Source of the DNA: Chlorobium ferrooxidans DSM 13031 | GTDB lineage: Bacteria > Bacteroidota > Chlorobiia > Chlorobiales > Chlorobiaceae | NCBI RefSeq assembly: GCF_000168715.1 | Contig: NZ_AASE01000001.1 | Span: forward strand, 267,110-331,109 | Direction: 5' to 3' | DNA length: 64,000 nucleotides | In this document: piece after piece, positions 18,416-28,532 of the stretch | Layout: every line of letters starts with the position of its first letter | Numbering within the stretch: position 1 is the first letter of the stretch | Position numbers and translations under genes: made by a program | Notes under the pieces: model-generated | Seen by the model: the letters and a program-made list of their open reading frames with translations, nothing else | The model's database searches: none | Told to the model about the DNA's origin: nothing

Positions 18416-19485
18416 GAGCCTCACATGTAACCCTCTACCGGTATAGCATACCCTTTACGGAACCGGTAACCGTCAAAGGAGTCCGGCTGTTGCAGCGGGA
18501 AGGTATTATCATCGGCCTCACAAGCCGGGAAAGCAGCAGGGTTGCCTACGGCGAGATTGCTCCGCTTCCAGGTCTGCACCGAGAGCTTTTTCAGTCCGCA
18601 GAAGCCCAGTTGATTGAGGTGCTTGCCAAACATAACTTTGCCGCATCCGGGATTATGCAGGAGCAGCTCTACCCTTCGGTGCGAACCGGTCTTGAGATGG
18701 CTATGATCAACCTTGAAACCGCCGACAAGGGTGGCCGTTCCGCATTTTCCCCTTTGTCCGGGAGCGCAAAACAGGTTCCGCTCAACGCCCTGCTCTTCGG
18801 CGATACAGCAAAAATCATTGAGCGGGCAGAGCTGCTGTTCAATGTTGGATACCGGACATTCAAGCTCAAGATCACTGCCGGAAAAACCGACGATGCCCTG
18901 CGGAGCCTTGAAGCGCTGCACCGTACCTTTGGCCGGCAGATCGAACTGCGTCTTGATGCCAATCAGTCGCTTATGATGGATGAAGCTCTCGATTTTGCCC
19001 GAAGCGCTCCTGCCGGCAGCATTGAATATATCGAAGAGCCGCTTCAGGATGCTGAACTGATCGGGGAGTTTCATGCAAAAACAGGACTCTACTCCGCACT
19101 TGATGAAACGCTCTGGCAGAAACCCGAGATGCTCAGCCATATTCCGGTGGCCGCTCTGAAAGCGCTCATCCTCAAGCCGAACCGTCTCGGGGGAATCTCT
19201 GTGGCTCTGCATTTTGCCCGGTATGCCCAGGAAAACAGGCTGAAAGCCGTATTCAGCTCGGCTTTCGAGAGCGGTGTCAGTCTAAGCTTCTACACCATGC
19301 TTGCCGCCTCTCTGTCAACCGAACCTGCTGCATGCGGCCTTGACACATTCCGCTACCTTGAGTATGACCTGCTTGAGAGCCCGTTCGGCACTGAAAACGG
19401 AGTGCTTGACGCAGAAGCGCTCTATCTCGGCGGACAGAAAGTCAATGAGCATTTGCTCAAACGAACCTCTCTATGGACCTTGTAG
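18412..19485 (+). CDS. menC: o-Succinylbenzoate synthase
   Basis: Enolase-superfamily dehydratase making o-succinylbenzoate from SHCHC. The 357-residue protein carries the superfamily residues: the Lys pair in FKLKITAGK, the metal ligands in [15 protein letters not shown] and ALDETLW, and the late Lys in [13 protein letters not shown]. It overlaps menB by four bases and menE by 13, so the block is tightly coupled. Confidence 0.93.
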   Translation: MRASHVTLYRYSIPFTEPVTVKGVRLLQREGIIIGLTSRESSRVAYGEIAPLPGLHRELFQSAEAQLIEVLAKHNFAASGIMQEQLYPSVRTGLEMAMINLETADKGGRSAFSPLSGSAKQVPLNALLFGDTAKIIERAELLFNVGYRTFKLKITAGKTDDALRSLEALHRTFGRQIELRLDANQSLMMDEALDFARSAPAGSIEYIEEPLQDAELIGEFHAKTGLYSALDETLWQKPEMLSHIPVAALKALILKPNRLGGISVALHFARYAQENRLKAVFSSAFESGVSLSFYTMLAASLSTEPAACGLDTFRYLEYDLLESPFGTENGVLDAEALYLGGQKVNEHLLKRTSLWTL

Positions 19486-20912
19486 GCCGGGCCGCGAAAC
19501 TTTTCGGCAGCGCTCCTGCAATCATGATGAAGGGAAAAAGCCTCTCATTCCTGGAGTGTGATGAGAGGGCCCGGCAGATTGCCGGGCTGCTCTGCAAGGA
19601 TGGATTTCGGGCAGGCGACATTATCGCGCTGCTCTCGGTAAATACCCCCGAACTGGTCATCACCCTGCTTGGTCTGCTGAAAGCCGGAATGATTGCCGCT
19701 CCGCTTAACTGCCGGTTTCCCGAAGAGCTGATCCGGAATACCTTACAGAACCTTCGCCCGAAACTGCTGCTGACCGGCAGCTCTGCTCAACTCCTTTACT
19801 CCGGATGCAGAACATCGCCGCTCACCTCACTGCTTGAAGATGCCTCGCCCCTGACCGCTGCGGAGAGCATGGTGCCACCCGAAGAGATGTCGCGCCCGGT
19901 TACCATTATTCATACCTCGGCCAGCTCGGGAAAAGCAAAAGCCGCCCTGCACACCTTTGCCAATCACTGGTACAGTGCTCTCGGCTCCGAAGAGAACCTC
20001 CCTTTCGGACCCGGAGATTGCTGGCTGCTCTCACTCCCGCTCTATCACATCGGGGGTTACGCCCTGCTTTTCAGAGCATTTGTTTCAGGTGGATGCCTTG
20101 CGATTGCAGAACCCGATGAGCCGCTTGCAAGCTCACTCGGGAACTTCCCGCTTACCCATATCTCGCTGGTGCCGACTCAACTCTACCGCCTGCTGGCCCA
20201 AAGCGAAAGCGCCCTGCGCCTGAGCCGACTGAAAGCTCTGCTGCTTGGCGGCAGCTCTGCTCCGAAGTCACTGCTTGAGGAGAGTCTACGGCAGCATATC
20301 CCCCTCTATCTGAGCTACGGCTCAACCGAGATGAGCTCACAGATTGCCACTACTCCAGGACCGATACTTAGCCCGGAGCAGAACAGTGGAAAAGTACTTC
20401 CCTACAGAGAGATACGCAAAGCGGAAGATGGGGAACTGCTGGTCAGGGGAGCAACCCTTTTTTCCGGTTACCTTACGGAGAGGGGCATCCAGCCGCAAAC
20501 CGACAGCGAAGGATGGTTTCACACCAGCGATATCGGCACGCTCTCTGAAGAGGGAGTGGTGGCGGTAATCGGACGCAAGGACAACATGTTTATCTCCGGA
20601 GGTGAGAACATTCACCCCGAAGAGATAGAACAAGCGCTGATACTGATTGATGGAATCCGCGAAGCGGTTGTTGTACCGGTGCCCGATTGTGAATATGGCA
20701 AGCGGCCGGTGGCATTCATTGAGAGTGAAGGGGAAAACGCTCCCGATGATGGAGCTATCAGCCTTGCGATAAACTCGGCCGTCGGTAAACTTAAAAGCCC
20801 TGTACGGTACTTTCGGGTAGAAGCGTGGAGAACCCTCCCGGGTTCACAGAAGATAGACAGGGGGTGGTACAAAAAGCAAGCTCTACCAATATCCCGCTCC
20901 TCCGGAGCTTAA
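19473..20912 (+). CDS. menE: o-Succinylbenzoate-CoA ligase
   Basis: Adenylate-forming ligase that makes o-succinylbenzoyl-CoA. The 479-residue sequence has the P-loop-like IIHTSASSGKAKAALHT, LYLSYGSTEMSSQIATT, GWFHTSDIGTL and RKDNMFISGGENIHPEEIE, and the C-terminal SQKIDRGWYK containing the catalytic Lys. The final residues (LPISRSSGA) and the stop codon are encoded inside a MITE-like repeat fragment (20881-20915), so the C-terminus appears to have been rewritten by the insertion. Confidence 0.93.
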   Translation: MDLVGRAAKLFGSAPAIMMKGKSLSFLECDERARQIAGLLCKDGFRAGDIIALLSVNTPELVITLLGLLKAGMIAAPLNCRFPEELIRNTLQNLRPKLLLTGSSAQLLYSGCRTSPLTSLLEDASPLTAAESMVPPEEMSRPVTIIHTSASSGKAKAALHTFANHWYSALGSEENLPFGPGDCWLLSLPLYHIGGYALLFRAFVSGGCLAIAEPDEPLASSLGNFPLTHISLVPTQLYRLLAQSESALRLSRLKALLLGGSSAPKSLLEESLRQHIPLYLSYGSTEMSSQIATTPGPILSPEQNSGKVLPYREIRKAEDGELLVRGATLFSGYLTERGIQPQTDSEGWFHTSDIGTLSEEGVVAVIGRKDNMFISGGENIHPEEIEQALILIDGIREAVVVPVPDCEYGKRPVAFIESEGENAPDDGAISLAINSAVGKLKSPVRYFRVEAWRTLPGSQKIDRGWYKKQALPISRSSGA

Positions 20913-20915
20913 AAC
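20881..20915 (-). repeat. MITE-like repeat fragment at the menE stop
   Basis: CTACCAATATCCCGCTCC and the following TCCGGAGCTTAAAAC match the family interior. The TAA stop of menE (20910-20912) lies inside it. Confidence 0.65.
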
Positions 20916-20925
20916 AACCTTTCCG

Positions 20926-21471
20926 TCACCCTTTTTTTGCTTTGCGCTTGAGCCTGAGCACGGCATAAGCAGCACCAAGACCGGTCATGGGGGCATAAAA
21001 CGCTCCCGAAAAAGCCATATTCATCAGCAGCTCCCTGAAACTCAGCTTGACCGGCGCCAAAGCAAGCTTCTCTGCCGTTACAAGTGCCTGTACCTGATCC
21101 TGTAGTTCAGGCTTCCCCTTTGCCATTTCAAGTGCCCAGTCGATGATCAGCGAGAGGCTTTCTGCTCCGGGGCGGTAGTTGAACTGCTGCATGAGCAGAA
21201 AGGTTACGCTCTCGGAAAGCACCCCGCCCGCCATACCGGCAACACATCCCAGAAAAAAGGCTTCGCTGTAGGGTAGACGGACCTGAAAACGGAGAATGGT
21301 GTGGTTAAGCGCAATCGTACCGGCAAGAAAAACCCCGGCAAAGAGAAAAACATTCAGCAGGGTAAGATAGGGTACCGTTGTTGTCAGGAGAATGATCGCA
21401 GCACCAAGAAGAACCGTATAGAGCTTTCCTGAAAATGAGAGGGCACTTTGCGTTGAACTGTCGGCAGCCAT
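20926..21471 (-). CDS. DUF4199-like membrane protein
   Basis: A 181-residue protein with four probable transmembrane segments: LYTVLLGAAIILLTTTVPYL, LLNVFLFAGVFLAGTIALNH, AFFLGCVAGMAGGVLSESVTFLL, and a last one near GAFYAPMTGLGAAYAVL ahead of a basic C-terminus (RLKRKAKKG). The layout with a soluble loop between segments 3 and 4 matches DUF4199 proteins of Bacteroidetes/Chlorobi, whose role is unknown. It begins five bases after the dapB stop, so it is cotranscribed with dapB. Confidence 0.6.
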   Translation of the reverse strand: MAADSSTQSALSFSGKLYTVLLGAAIILLTTTVPYLTLLNVFLFAGVFLAGTIALNHTILRFQVRLPYSEAFFLGCVAGMAGGVLSESVTFLLMQQFNYRPGAESLSLIIDWALEMAKGKPELQDQVQALVTAEKLALAPVKLSFRELLMNMAFSGAFYAPMTGLGAAYAVLRLKRKAKKG

Positions 21472-21476
21472 AGAGT

Positions 21477-22223
21477 TCAGGAGAGCTTTTCGTTTAAAAA
21501 ATCATCCATGGTATAAAAACCCGGAGTTGTTCTGTGACGCCCTGCAAGCCACTCGGCAGCTTCAACCGATCCGGAGGCAAACCCTGCACGGCTTTTGGCC
21601 GTATGGGAGATCACGATCTCATCCAGCTCGGAATCAATAAAGGCGGAGTGCTTGCCGAAAACTGTACCAAGCCGTATTGCCGCAACGTGCAGCTCTTCGG
21701 GAGCAAGTTTCCGCTCATCCGACAGCTCCCGCACAACCGTTGTTTTCCGCCGGTTCGCCTCAAGAATCATATCTGCTGCCCTGAGCGCTGTTCCACTTGG
21801 AAAATCAGCCTTTCCGGTATGGTGCTGTTCAGCAAAAGCGATATCGAACTGAGGAAACGGAGAGATCAGCCGGGCAGCTTCGCGAACGGTTCGGAGAAAG
21901 ATGTTGACCCCGAGTGAAAAATTGGACGACCAGAGCAGCGAAGCCCCGGCATCGGAGACCTGGCTTCTGACCGTTTCGCGAACATCGTCCCAGCCGGTGG
22001 TACCGACAACAACCGGCACACCCGAAGAGAGGATGGCAGGCAGATTAAGCAGAAAAGCATCCCTTACGGTAAAATCTATGATGGCATCGCTTCCGCGAAA
22101 CAGCTCGGGAGTAATCGGAGTATCGATATCAATGACTGCGGCTATTTCGTGCCGGCCCGACTGACCGATCACCTGCGCAACCTGTGTTCCCATTCTGCCG
22201 TTGCCTACAAGGGTAAACCTCAT
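21477..22223 (-). CDS. dapB: 4-hydroxy-tetrahydrodipicolinate reductase
   Basis: NAD(P)H-dependent step of lysine and diaminopimelate synthesis. The 248-residue protein has the Rossmann start [40 protein letters not shown] and the catalytic/binding region [22 protein letters not shown] (His-His and Lys; SGTA loop). It is somewhat shorter than the E. coli enzyme but typical of the short form. It lies 58 bases downstream of parB on the same strand. Confidence 0.95.
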   Translation of the reverse strand: MRFTLVGNGRMGTQVAQVIGQSGRHEIAAVIDIDTPITPELFRGSDAIIDFTVRDAFLLNLPAILSSGVPVVVGTTGWDDVRETVRSQVSDAGASLLWSSNFSLGVNIFLRTVREAARLISPFPQFDIAFAEQHHTGKADFPSGTALRAADMILEANRRKTTVVRELSDERKLAPEELHVAAIRLGTVFGKHSAFIDSELDEIVISHTAKSRAGFASGSVEAAEWLAGRHRTTPGFYTMDDFLNEKLS

Positions 22224-22281
22224 GATCAGTGTTCTGTTGAATAGTTGTCTATCAAACCAGTGTAGCAGTACATAGTGACGA

Positions 22282-23169
22282 CTACTCGTGATTCAGAATT
22301 TCAAGCACCCTGTCGAGATCATCATTGGAGAAATACTGGATATGAATCTCTCCCTTGCCCCCCTTCTTTTCGACTATGCGAACCTTGGTTGCAAGCTTGT
22401 CTCTCAGATGTGACTCCAGTTGGGTAATATGCAAAGAGCGGTCAGGAGAGGTGGCCTGTGCCGGTTTGGACTGCTCCTTGAACATGCGGTTCACCAGCGT
22501 CTCTGTCTGGCGAACAGAAAGCTCATGACTGAGTACCTGCTTCCAGACCTTCAGCTGCTGCTGCTCGCCGGGGAGATTGATAAGCGCCCTGGCATGGCCC
22601 GACGAGATCTCCCGGTTGCGTATGCTGTCCTGAATCTGGAGGGGCAGTTTGAGAAGACGAAGAAAATTACTGACCGTGGAGCGGTTTTTTCCCACTTTCT
22701 GGGCAATCTCGTCCTGTGTCAGACGGCACTTTGTGGTGAGGCTTTTCAGGGCAAGAGCAACCTCGATGGCATTGAGATCCTCACGCTGGATATTCTCGAT
22801 CAAAGCCAGCTCCAGCTTGCTTGAATCATCATGTGCCTCGATAACATAAGCGGGAATAAACTTGAACCCGGCCAGTGTAACTGCCCTGAGGCGCCGCTCT
22901 CCGCTGATAAGCTGATACCCCTCCCCGTCACGGCAGACCGTAACCGGCTGTATGACACCGTTTTCAATAATGGAGTTCTTCAGCTCTTCAAGGGCTGTTT
23001 CATCAAACTCCTTTCGGGGCTGAAACGGATTTGCCCGGATTTTCTCAATCGGCAGGCTGCCAATGGATCCGTCCCGGGCAAGCTCCTCCGGCTCCTCCCT
23101 GGAACCCGAATCAAATCCCTCATCCGGAATAAGTGCTTTCAGACCTCTTCCCAATGCATTTTTAGACAT
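22282..23169 (-). CDS. parB: Chromosome-partitioning protein ParB
   Basis: CTP-dependent clamp that loads at parS sites and works with ParA in chromosome segregation. The 295-residue protein shows the N-terminal ParB/Sulfiredoxin domain ([42 protein letters not shown]), then the helix-turn-helix region ([28 protein letters not shown] and [13 protein letters not shown]) and a C-terminal dimer domain. It follows parA after a 27-base gap. No perfect parS palindrome was seen in the window. Confidence 0.96.
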   Translation of the reverse strand: MSKNALGRGLKALIPDEGFDSGSREEPEELARDGSIGSLPIEKIRANPFQPRKEFDETALEELKNSIIENGVIQPVTVCRDGEGYQLISGERRLRAVTLAGFKFIPAYVIEAHDDSSKLELALIENIQREDLNAIEVALALKSLTTKCRLTQDEIAQKVGKNRSTVSNFLRLLKLPLQIQDSIRNREISSGHARALINLPGEQQQLKVWKQVLSHELSVRQTETLVNRMFKEQSKPAQATSPDRSLHITQLESHLRDKLATKVRIVEKKGGKGEIHIQYFSNDDLDRVLEILNHE

Positions 23170-23196
23170 ATCACCCCGCCAGCTTGCCCTGGTCAG

Positions 23197-23994
23197 CTAC
23201 CGCTGCCGGACTTTAAATTTTTTAATATTTCCATCCCGTTCAAATATCTCCTGAGCCAGATCGAGATAATCTTTCGACCCGATACTCTGTGCGTCATAGA
23301 GCAGAGCCGGCTTGCCATGGCTCGGAGCTTCGGAAAGCCTTACATTCCTTCGGATATAGGTTCGGTAGACCTTCTCCTTGAAAAACTTTTTGACCTCTTC
23401 AGCCACCTGTGTAGCCAGACGAAGCCGCGAATCATACATGGTCACCAGAACCCCTTCAATTTCAAGCTTCGGGTTCAGGTGCTTGCGTACAATGCTGATG
23501 GTGTTGAGCAGCTTCCCCAGCCCCTCAAGGGCATAATATTCTGCCTGGACCGGTATCAGCACCGAATCGGCAGCCGTAAGCGAATTAAGGGTAATCAGAC
23601 CAAGCGAGGGTGGACAGTCGATAATAATGTAGTCATAAAGAGAGCGGACACCCTTGAGTGCTTTCTGCATCACATACTCGCGCTCCCGCATGTTCACCAG
23701 TTCAACCTCCATACCGACAAGGTTGACGTTGGACGGCAGTACATCAAGATACTCCAGACTGGACTGCTTGATGGCATCCTGTATGTTGCCCCCCTTTACC
23801 ATAACCTGATAGAAGGTGTTATCAATCTCGTCACCGGTCTCAATGCCAAAACCTGATGTAGCATTAGCCTGGGGATCGATGTCGATCAGCAACGTCTTAA
23901 ACTCAGAAATAGCAATTGAGGCAGCTATATTAACGGCAGTGGTTGTCTTTCCAACCCCACCCTTCTGGTTTGCAATCGCAATAACTCTGCCCAT
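23197..23994 (-). CDS. parA: Chromosome-partitioning ATPase ParA (Soj)
   Basis: Deviant Walker-type ATPase driving chromosome segregation. The 265-residue protein begins [19 protein letters not shown] (deviant Walker A with the signature Lys), then [12 protein letters not shown] and [18 protein letters not shown] (Walker B). It is the first gene of parA-parB-dapB-DUF4199. Its short N-terminus indicates the chromosomal Soj type rather than a plasmid ParA with an extra DNA-binding domain. Confidence 0.96.
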   Translation of the reverse strand: MGRVIAIANQKGGVGKTTTAVNIAASIAISEFKTLLIDIDPQANATSGFGIETGDEIDNTFYQVMVKGGNIQDAIKQSSLEYLDVLPSNVNLVGMEVELVNMREREYVMQKALKGVRSLYDYIIIDCPPSLGLITLNSLTAADSVLIPVQAEYYALEGLGKLLNTISIVRKHLNPKLEIEGVLVTMYDSRLRLATQVAEEVKKFFKEKVYRTYIRRNVRLSEAPSHGKPALLYDAQSIGSKDYLDLAQEIFERDGNIKKFKVRQR

Positions 23995-24091
23995 GTACTA
24001 ACCAGGGAAATTTACAGCAGTTGAAGTTCAGTCATGAATTGATACATTATAATACATACATGAACTATTACAAATTATAATCGTTCGGTGG

Positions 24092-24682
24092 ATGGAGCGG
24101 CTTGAAAAGCAATTCTATGAAATACCTACACTTGAACTTGCAGAAAAACTTCTCGGGAAAATTTTCGTCCGTACGCTGCCGGGAAACAGACAACTGAAAG
24201 CAAGAATTGTTGAAACAGAAGCCTATCTCGGTGTAGATGACGAAGCCTGCCATGCCTGGCGGGGCAGAACAGAACGAAACAGTACCATGTTTCATCGTCC
24301 GGGCACCATCTATGTCTACTTTACCTACGGCTGCCACCACCTCATCAATATCGTCAGTGAACCGGAACACCGGGCCGGAGCAGTTCTCCTTCGGGCAATG
24401 GAACCGGTTGAAGGTATCTCCTTCATGCAGATGCAGAGAGGAACAGCCGTGGAGAGAGAGCTCATGAGCGGTCCGGGAAAGCTTGCCCGGGCACTTCAGA
24501 TTGAGCGCCGTGACAACGGACGGGATCTTTTCGGTGAAGAGTTTTATCTGGAAAACGCACCCCCTGTTCCTGAAAAGATGATCGGAACCACAACAAGAGT
24601 GGGTATTTCAAGAAGCAGGGATCTTCCCTGGCGCAAATTCATCATAAACAATCCTCACGTTTCAAAAGCAAGGATATTGTGA
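24092..24682 (+). CDS. 3-methyladenine DNA glycosylase (AAG/MPG family)
   Basis: Base-excision repair enzyme that removes alkylated purines. The 196-residue protein belongs to the mammalian-type AAG family: [41 protein letters not shown] (catalytic Glu and nearby Tyr), [15 protein letters not shown], and the late [22 protein letters not shown]. It lies alone, read away from parA. Confidence 0.93.
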   Translation: MERLEKQFYEIPTLELAEKLLGKIFVRTLPGNRQLKARIVETEAYLGVDDEACHAWRGRTERNSTMFHRPGTIYVYFTYGCHHLINIVSEPEHRAGAVLLRAMEPVEGISFMQMQRGTAVERELMSGPGKLARALQIERRDNGRDLFGEEFYLENAPPVPEKMIGTTTRVGISRSRDLPWRKFIINNPHVSKARIL

Positions 24683-24765
24683 ACAGTTAAAAAATGCAGC
24701 CTGCTGTATTGGAAAGTTCATAAAAAAACTCCTTTTTTAGGCTGAGTTACCTATAAACCGAAAGG

Positions 24766-24821
24766 GCTTTCGAGCACCGCCTAACGAAGGAATCGAAGCG
24801 CGAAACAAATTAATAGCGTTA
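24766..24821 (+). repeat. MITE-like repeat, 3' part
   Basis: CTTTCGAGCACCGCC, AATCGAAGCGCGAAAC and AAATTAATAGCG match the right half of the repeat family. The last bases read GTTAC instead of GGTG. It ends about 24 bases before the mgtE start. Confidence 0.65.
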
Positions 24822-24844
24822 CCCTTATTTAAACCTCAAGCATC

Positions 24845-26227
24845 ATGATCGGAACCCCTTTACTTCCTGAAATCAGGGAACTGATCGAGCAGCGCAACTT
24901 CAGTGCTCTGCAGAGAATTTTCAACGACTGGATGCCGGTTGACCTGGCGGAGCTGATCTCCGACCTGCCGGAAAACGAACAGGCAATCCTCTTCAGGCTG
25001 CTTCAGAAGGATGTGGCAACCGAGACCTTCGAATACCTTGAGCTCGACTCCCAGCAGAACCTGCTGACCGCACTGACCCAGAAAGATGTCACCCATATTC
25101 TCAACAGCATGTCGGCAGATGACCGTACAGCGCTGCTTGAAGAGCTGCCGGGAACTGTGGTTCAGGAGCTGCTGAAGCTCCTCTCATTCAAGGAGTTCAA
25201 GATTGCCAAAACCCTTCTGGCATATGCTGAAGACAGTGTCGGCAGGCTCATGTCGCCTGACTATCTGAGTGTCAAAAAAGACTGGAACATCAATCAGGTG
25301 CTCGACTACGTTCGCACCTTCGGTCATGAGAGCGAAACCCTGAACGTCATCTATGTTGTTGACGACTTCGGAAAGCTCAAGGGAGAGCTGCTTGCCCGGG
25401 AGCTCCTGCTCTCGCTGCCGGAAAAAAAGGTCAGTGAAATCATCTCCGAAGATAAAATCATCACCCTGACCGCTTCACAGGATCAGAAGGATGCTCTTGA
25501 TGCCTTCAAGCGCTATGACACGGTGGCATTGCCGGTTGTCGATTCAAACGGCTACCTGATAGGAGTCGTAACGGTTGACGATATGCTTGACGTGGCTGAA
25601 GAGGAGGAGACCGAGGATATCCAGAAGTTCGGCGGTATTGAAGCCCTTGAAGAGCCATACATGGATCTCTCGATTCCACAGCTCGTCAAAAAAAGGGCCG
25701 GCTGGCTGGTGATTCTCTTCATCGGAGAGATGCTTACCGCCTCTGCACTGGCCTACTTTCAGGATGAACTGGCAAAAGCGATCGTACTGGCAACCTTCAT
25801 CCCGCTGATTATCTCAAGCGGAGGAAACTCCGGTTCCCAGGCCGCCACCCTGATCATCCGCTCACTCTCGCTCGGAGAGATCACCATCCAGGACTGGTGG
25901 GGCGTCATGCGCCGCGAAATTCTTTCAGGACTCGCGCTTGGAGGTCTGCTCGGCCTGATAGGAGTCTTCAGGGTTATCATCTGGGCCATGATACTCGGTC
26001 ACCTGACCACAACATGGATCTATGTCGGCGTAACTGTTGGCGTATCACTGGTAGGTATTGTCCTCTTCGGCACCCTTACCGGCTCCATGCTCCCCCTGCT
26101 TCTGAAACGGATGGGCCTTGACCCTGCAACCTCATCAGCACCTTTTGTTGCGACACTTGTCGATGTCACCGGAATTGTGATATACTTCAGTGTTGCCTCC
26201 CTGATTCTTGGTGGCATACTGCTCTGA
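24845..26227 (+). CDS. mgtE: Magnesium transporter MgtE
   Basis: Mg2+ channel of the inner membrane. The 460-residue protein has the N-terminal superhelical domain (about 1-130, repeats such as [16 protein letters not shown] and [15 protein letters not shown]), two CBS domains (about 135-255, ending [22 protein letters not shown]) that sense Mg2+, a connecting helix, and five transmembrane helices. The pore region includes [26 protein letters not shown], and the last helices carry [19 protein letters not shown]. The ATG at 24845 gives a normal length. Confidence 0.95.
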   Translation: MIGTPLLPEIRELIEQRNFSALQRIFNDWMPVDLAELISDLPENEQAILFRLLQKDVATETFEYLELDSQQNLLTALTQKDVTHILNSMSADDRTALLEELPGTVVQELLKLLSFKEFKIAKTLLAYAEDSVGRLMSPDYLSVKKDWNINQVLDYVRTFGHESETLNVIYVVDDFGKLKGELLARELLLSLPEKKVSEIISEDKIITLTASQDQKDALDAFKRYDTVALPVVDSNGYLIGVVTVDDMLDVAEEEETEDIQKFGGIEALEEPYMDLSIPQLVKKRAGWLVILFIGEMLTASALAYFQDELAKAIVLATFIPLIISSGGNSGSQAATLIIRSLSLGEITIQDWWGVMRREILSGLALGGLLGLIGVFRVIIWAMILGHLTTTWIYVGVTVGVSLVGIVLFGTLTGSMLPLLLKRMGLDPATSSAPFVATLVDVTGIVIYFSVASLILGGILL

Positions 26228-26242
26228 ACAAAAGAGTAACCG

Positions 26243-26301
26243 GAGAATTTCGAGCATCGCCCAACGAAGCAATCGAATCGCGAAACAAATTAACAGAGGT
26301 G
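26243..26301 (+). repeat. MITE-like repeat, 3' part
   Basis: GAATTTCGAGCATCGCCC, CAATCGAATCGCG and AAACAAATTAACAGAGGTG match the right half of the family. The terminal GAGGTG acts as the ribosome-binding sequence of the next gene (ATG at 26305). Confidence 0.7.
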
Positions 26302-26304
26302 CCC

Positions 26305-26607
26305 ATGCGCCTGTCAACAGAACAGATCAACACCATCGTTACCACCAGTAGAGCTGTGGCTGGTCTTGATGCTATCATTTGGCTCTACGGCTCAAGACTG
26401 GATGATACCCGTCATGGTGGAGATATTGACCTGTTGATTGAACCGGTAGAGACCATCAGCTTGCTGCTCCGTGCCCGCATCAAAATGCTTCTGGAGCAAA
26501 AACTCTCCCTCCCTGTGGATGTGCTGGTTAAAAACCCTGATACCGCAGAAAGTCCGTTTGTATCCATCGCCCGCGCTCAGGCAAAATTACTGGAAATCAC
26601 GCCATGA
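26305..26607 (+). CDS. MNT-type nucleotidyltransferase without HEPN partner
   Basis: A 100-residue minimal nucleotidyltransferase with the motif LYGSRLDDTRHGGDIDLLIEP (GS followed by DxD metal ligands) and a downstream strand LPVDVLVKNP. These proteins are usually antitoxins of HEPN-MNT modules and can adenylylate the HEPN toxin. Here the next ATG overlaps the stop (ATGA), as expected for a HEPN gene, but it encodes only ten residues before TGA (26604-26636). The module therefore appears to have lost its HEPN partner. The GAGGTG ribosome-binding sequence comes from the repeat end. Confidence 0.82.
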   Translation: MRLSTEQINTIVTTSRAVAGLDAIIWLYGSRLDDTRHGGDIDLLIEPVETISLLLRARIKMLLEQKLSLPVDVLVKNPDTAESPFVSIARAQAKLLEITP

Positions 26608-26639
26608 ATTCAACGACATCTGAATTACTGTTTTGAGAT

Positions 26640-28295
26640 ATGGCAGAAGAACGTGAAGCTCTGGAGTTTGATATTCTCTTTGTCGGTGCCGGACCGGCAA
26701 ACCTTGCTTCGGTCATTCACCTGCAGCGGCTCCTGAAACGTCAGAGCCTTGAATGCTCTATAGCAGTTATCGACAAAGGCCGATACGCCGGAGCACATCT
26801 GCTCTCGGGCGCCGTACTCGACACAAGAGCCCTTGAGGAGTTCTTTCCCGACTACCGGGAGAAGGGGTGCCCGATTGAAACAGAGGTTACGAGTGAGAGC
26901 ATCTGGTTTCTCACCGGCAAAAAAAAGTTCTCCTTCCCCTTTGTGCCAGCTGCATTCAGCAATGAGGGCAATCAGCTCGTGTCGCTCAGCCGCCTTGGTA
27001 CATGGATGGCGGAACAGGCGGAAAACGAGGGAGTCCAGCTCTTCGACAACACTGCGGCTTCCGCTCCGTTCATGGAAAACGGACGGCTTGCAGGCATCAT
27101 AACCGATGACAAGGGAATCGATAGAGAGGGCAACCCGAAAGCAAACTTCGAACCGGGGCTTCTGCTCAAGGCAAAAGTGATCGTCATCGGAGAGGGTTCA
27201 GACGGCTCGCTCCTGCGTCAGCTCGCCCACCACTTTCCCACAGAACAAAGCGCCGCGCCCCAGCGCTACAGCTCGGGAGTCAAGGAGACCTGGAGAATAC
27301 CTGAAGGCCGCCTGAAGGCCGGAGAGGTGCACCATATCTTCGGCTACCCCCTTTCGACCGACACCTACGGGGGAGGGTGGATCTACGCCTTCTCACCGAC
27401 GCTCATCTCTATCGGGTTTGTCACTTCAATCAGCCCATCCTCCCCTGTTTGCGATCCCCACCTGAACATGCAGCGCTTCAAGCAGCACCCCCTGCTTGCC
27501 GAAATTCTCGAAGGGGGAAGCATGATCGAGTCTGGAGCACGAACCATAACATCCGGAGGAGCGGACGCTATGCCGCAGCTCTGCGGCCCCGGATTTCTTG
27601 TTACCGGAGAGTCCGCCGGGCTGGTGAACATGCAGCGCCAGAAAGGAGTTCACCTCGCCATGAAATCGGGCACCGTTGCGGCAGAGACCCTATTCGATGC
27701 CTTGCTGCACGATGATTTTTCCGATGCCCGACTGAAAAGCTATGAAGAGCGCTTCAGGAACTCATGGGCTTATGAAGAGCTCCATGCGGCCCGAAACTAC
27801 CGCAAAGCTTTTGATCAGGGACTCTACGCCGGTCTCCTCAACGCCGGACTCCAGTTAAAATTCCCCGGTCTCTCTCTGGCTGCCGGTGTTGCCAAAAAGC
27901 GTGATGACAAAACAAAGGGCGGGTCAAAAAAGGTTCAGCGCTTCATGCTTGAAAAAGAGGGGTTCAAACCTGACGGTATACTCACCTTCAGCAAGGATCA
28001 GACGCTCTACCGCTCCGGAACCATGCACGAAGAGGATCAGCCCTGCCATCTCGTTATCAAGCCTGAAGATATTGCTGAGATCTGCCTGAAAACATGCACA
28101 GTGGAATTCGGAAATCCCTGCCAGCACTTCTGCCCGGCTTCGGTCTACGAGTTCACCACCGAACCGCAACCGGCGCTCAAGCTCAACCCCTCAAACTGCC
28201 TGCACTGCAAAACCTGTGAAATCGCCGACCCTTACGGCATCATCACCTGGACCACCCCCGAAGCCGGTGGCGGCCCCGGCTACAAACTGAGCTGA
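26640..28295 (+). CDS. Electron-transfer flavoprotein-ubiquinone oxidoreductase family (ETF-QO)
   Basis: FAD and 4Fe-4S enzyme passing electrons from ETF to quinone at the membrane. The 551-residue protein is full length: FAD-binding ILFVGAGPANLASVIHLQRLL, SGAVLDTRALEEFFP, WIYAFSPTLISIGFV and GPGFLVTGESAGLVNMQRQKGVHLAM. The C-terminal ferredoxin-like cluster domain shows ETCG-type cysteines in FGNPCQHFCPASVYEF and NPSNCLHCKTCEIADPYG, ending in GGGPGY. No etfA/etfB genes are in the window. In an organism using menaquinone or chlorobiumquinone, the acceptor would be one of these quinones (inference). Confidence 0.92.
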   Translation: MAEEREALEFDILFVGAGPANLASVIHLQRLLKRQSLECSIAVIDKGRYAGAHLLSGAVLDTRALEEFFPDYREKGCPIETEVTSESIWFLTGKKKFSFPFVPAAFSNEGNQLVSLSRLGTWMAEQAENEGVQLFDNTAASAPFMENGRLAGIITDDKGIDREGNPKANFEPGLLLKAKVIVIGEGSDGSLLRQLAHHFPTEQSAAPQRYSSGVKETWRIPEGRLKAGEVHHIFGYPLSTDTYGGGWIYAFSPTLISIGFVTSISPSSPVCDPHLNMQRFKQHPLLAEILEGGSMIESGARTITSGGADAMPQLCGPGFLVTGESAGLVNMQRQKGVHLAMKSGTVAAETLFDALLHDDFSDARLKSYEERFRNSWAYEELHAARNYRKAFDQGLYAGLLNAGLQLKFPGLSLAAGVAKKRDDKTKGGSKKVQRFMLEKEGFKPDGILTFSKDQTLYRSGTMHEEDQPCHLVIKPEDIAEICLKTCTVEFGNPCQHFCPASVYEFTTEPQPALKLNPSNCLHCKTCEIADPYGIITWTTPEAGGGPGYKLS

Positions 28296-28421
28296 TTCAC
28301 CCTGAATTTCCCCGTCAGAAAACTTTGTTATTATCGTTTGCATTACTTTGTCATTCCCTGAATTCTCAGGAGTATAAGCTTGCAAGAAAAGAAGATAAGG
28401 AAGGGGTGACCGCTTATTTTT

Positions 28422-28452
28422 TCTACCAATATCGCGTCCCTACGGGACTTGA
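28422..28452 (-). repeat. MITE-like repeat fragment
   Basis: TCTACCAATATCGCGTCC followed by CTACGGGACTTGAATTC matches the interior hairpin block of the family. It lies upstream of the wHTH/HATPase gene. Confidence 0.5.
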
Positions 28453-28493
28453 ATTCATGATTCTTTTAATGCCGTAGGCATTGCATATAGGTA

Positions 28494-28523
28494 GAAATCA
28501 GCGGTTTTCATATCCATTCTTTG
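28494..28523 (+). repeat. Direct repeat, left copy (flanks regulator gene)
   Basis: A 30-base sequence starting GAAATCAGCG and ending TTTTCATATCCATTCTTTG; 28 of 30 bases match positions 29800-29829. A second matched pair starting CTGATTCA lies at 28292 and 29777. Together the copies bracket the wHTH/HATPase/DUF4325 gene. Confidence 0.7.
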
Positions 28524-28532
28524 CAAGCCTGT

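Noticed and set aside
22831..23856. 341-residue plus frame across parB/parA
   Set aside because: It is antisense to two well-recognised genes.
22282..23994. parS site near parAB
   Set aside because: No 16-base TGTTTCACGTGAAACA-like palindrome was found.
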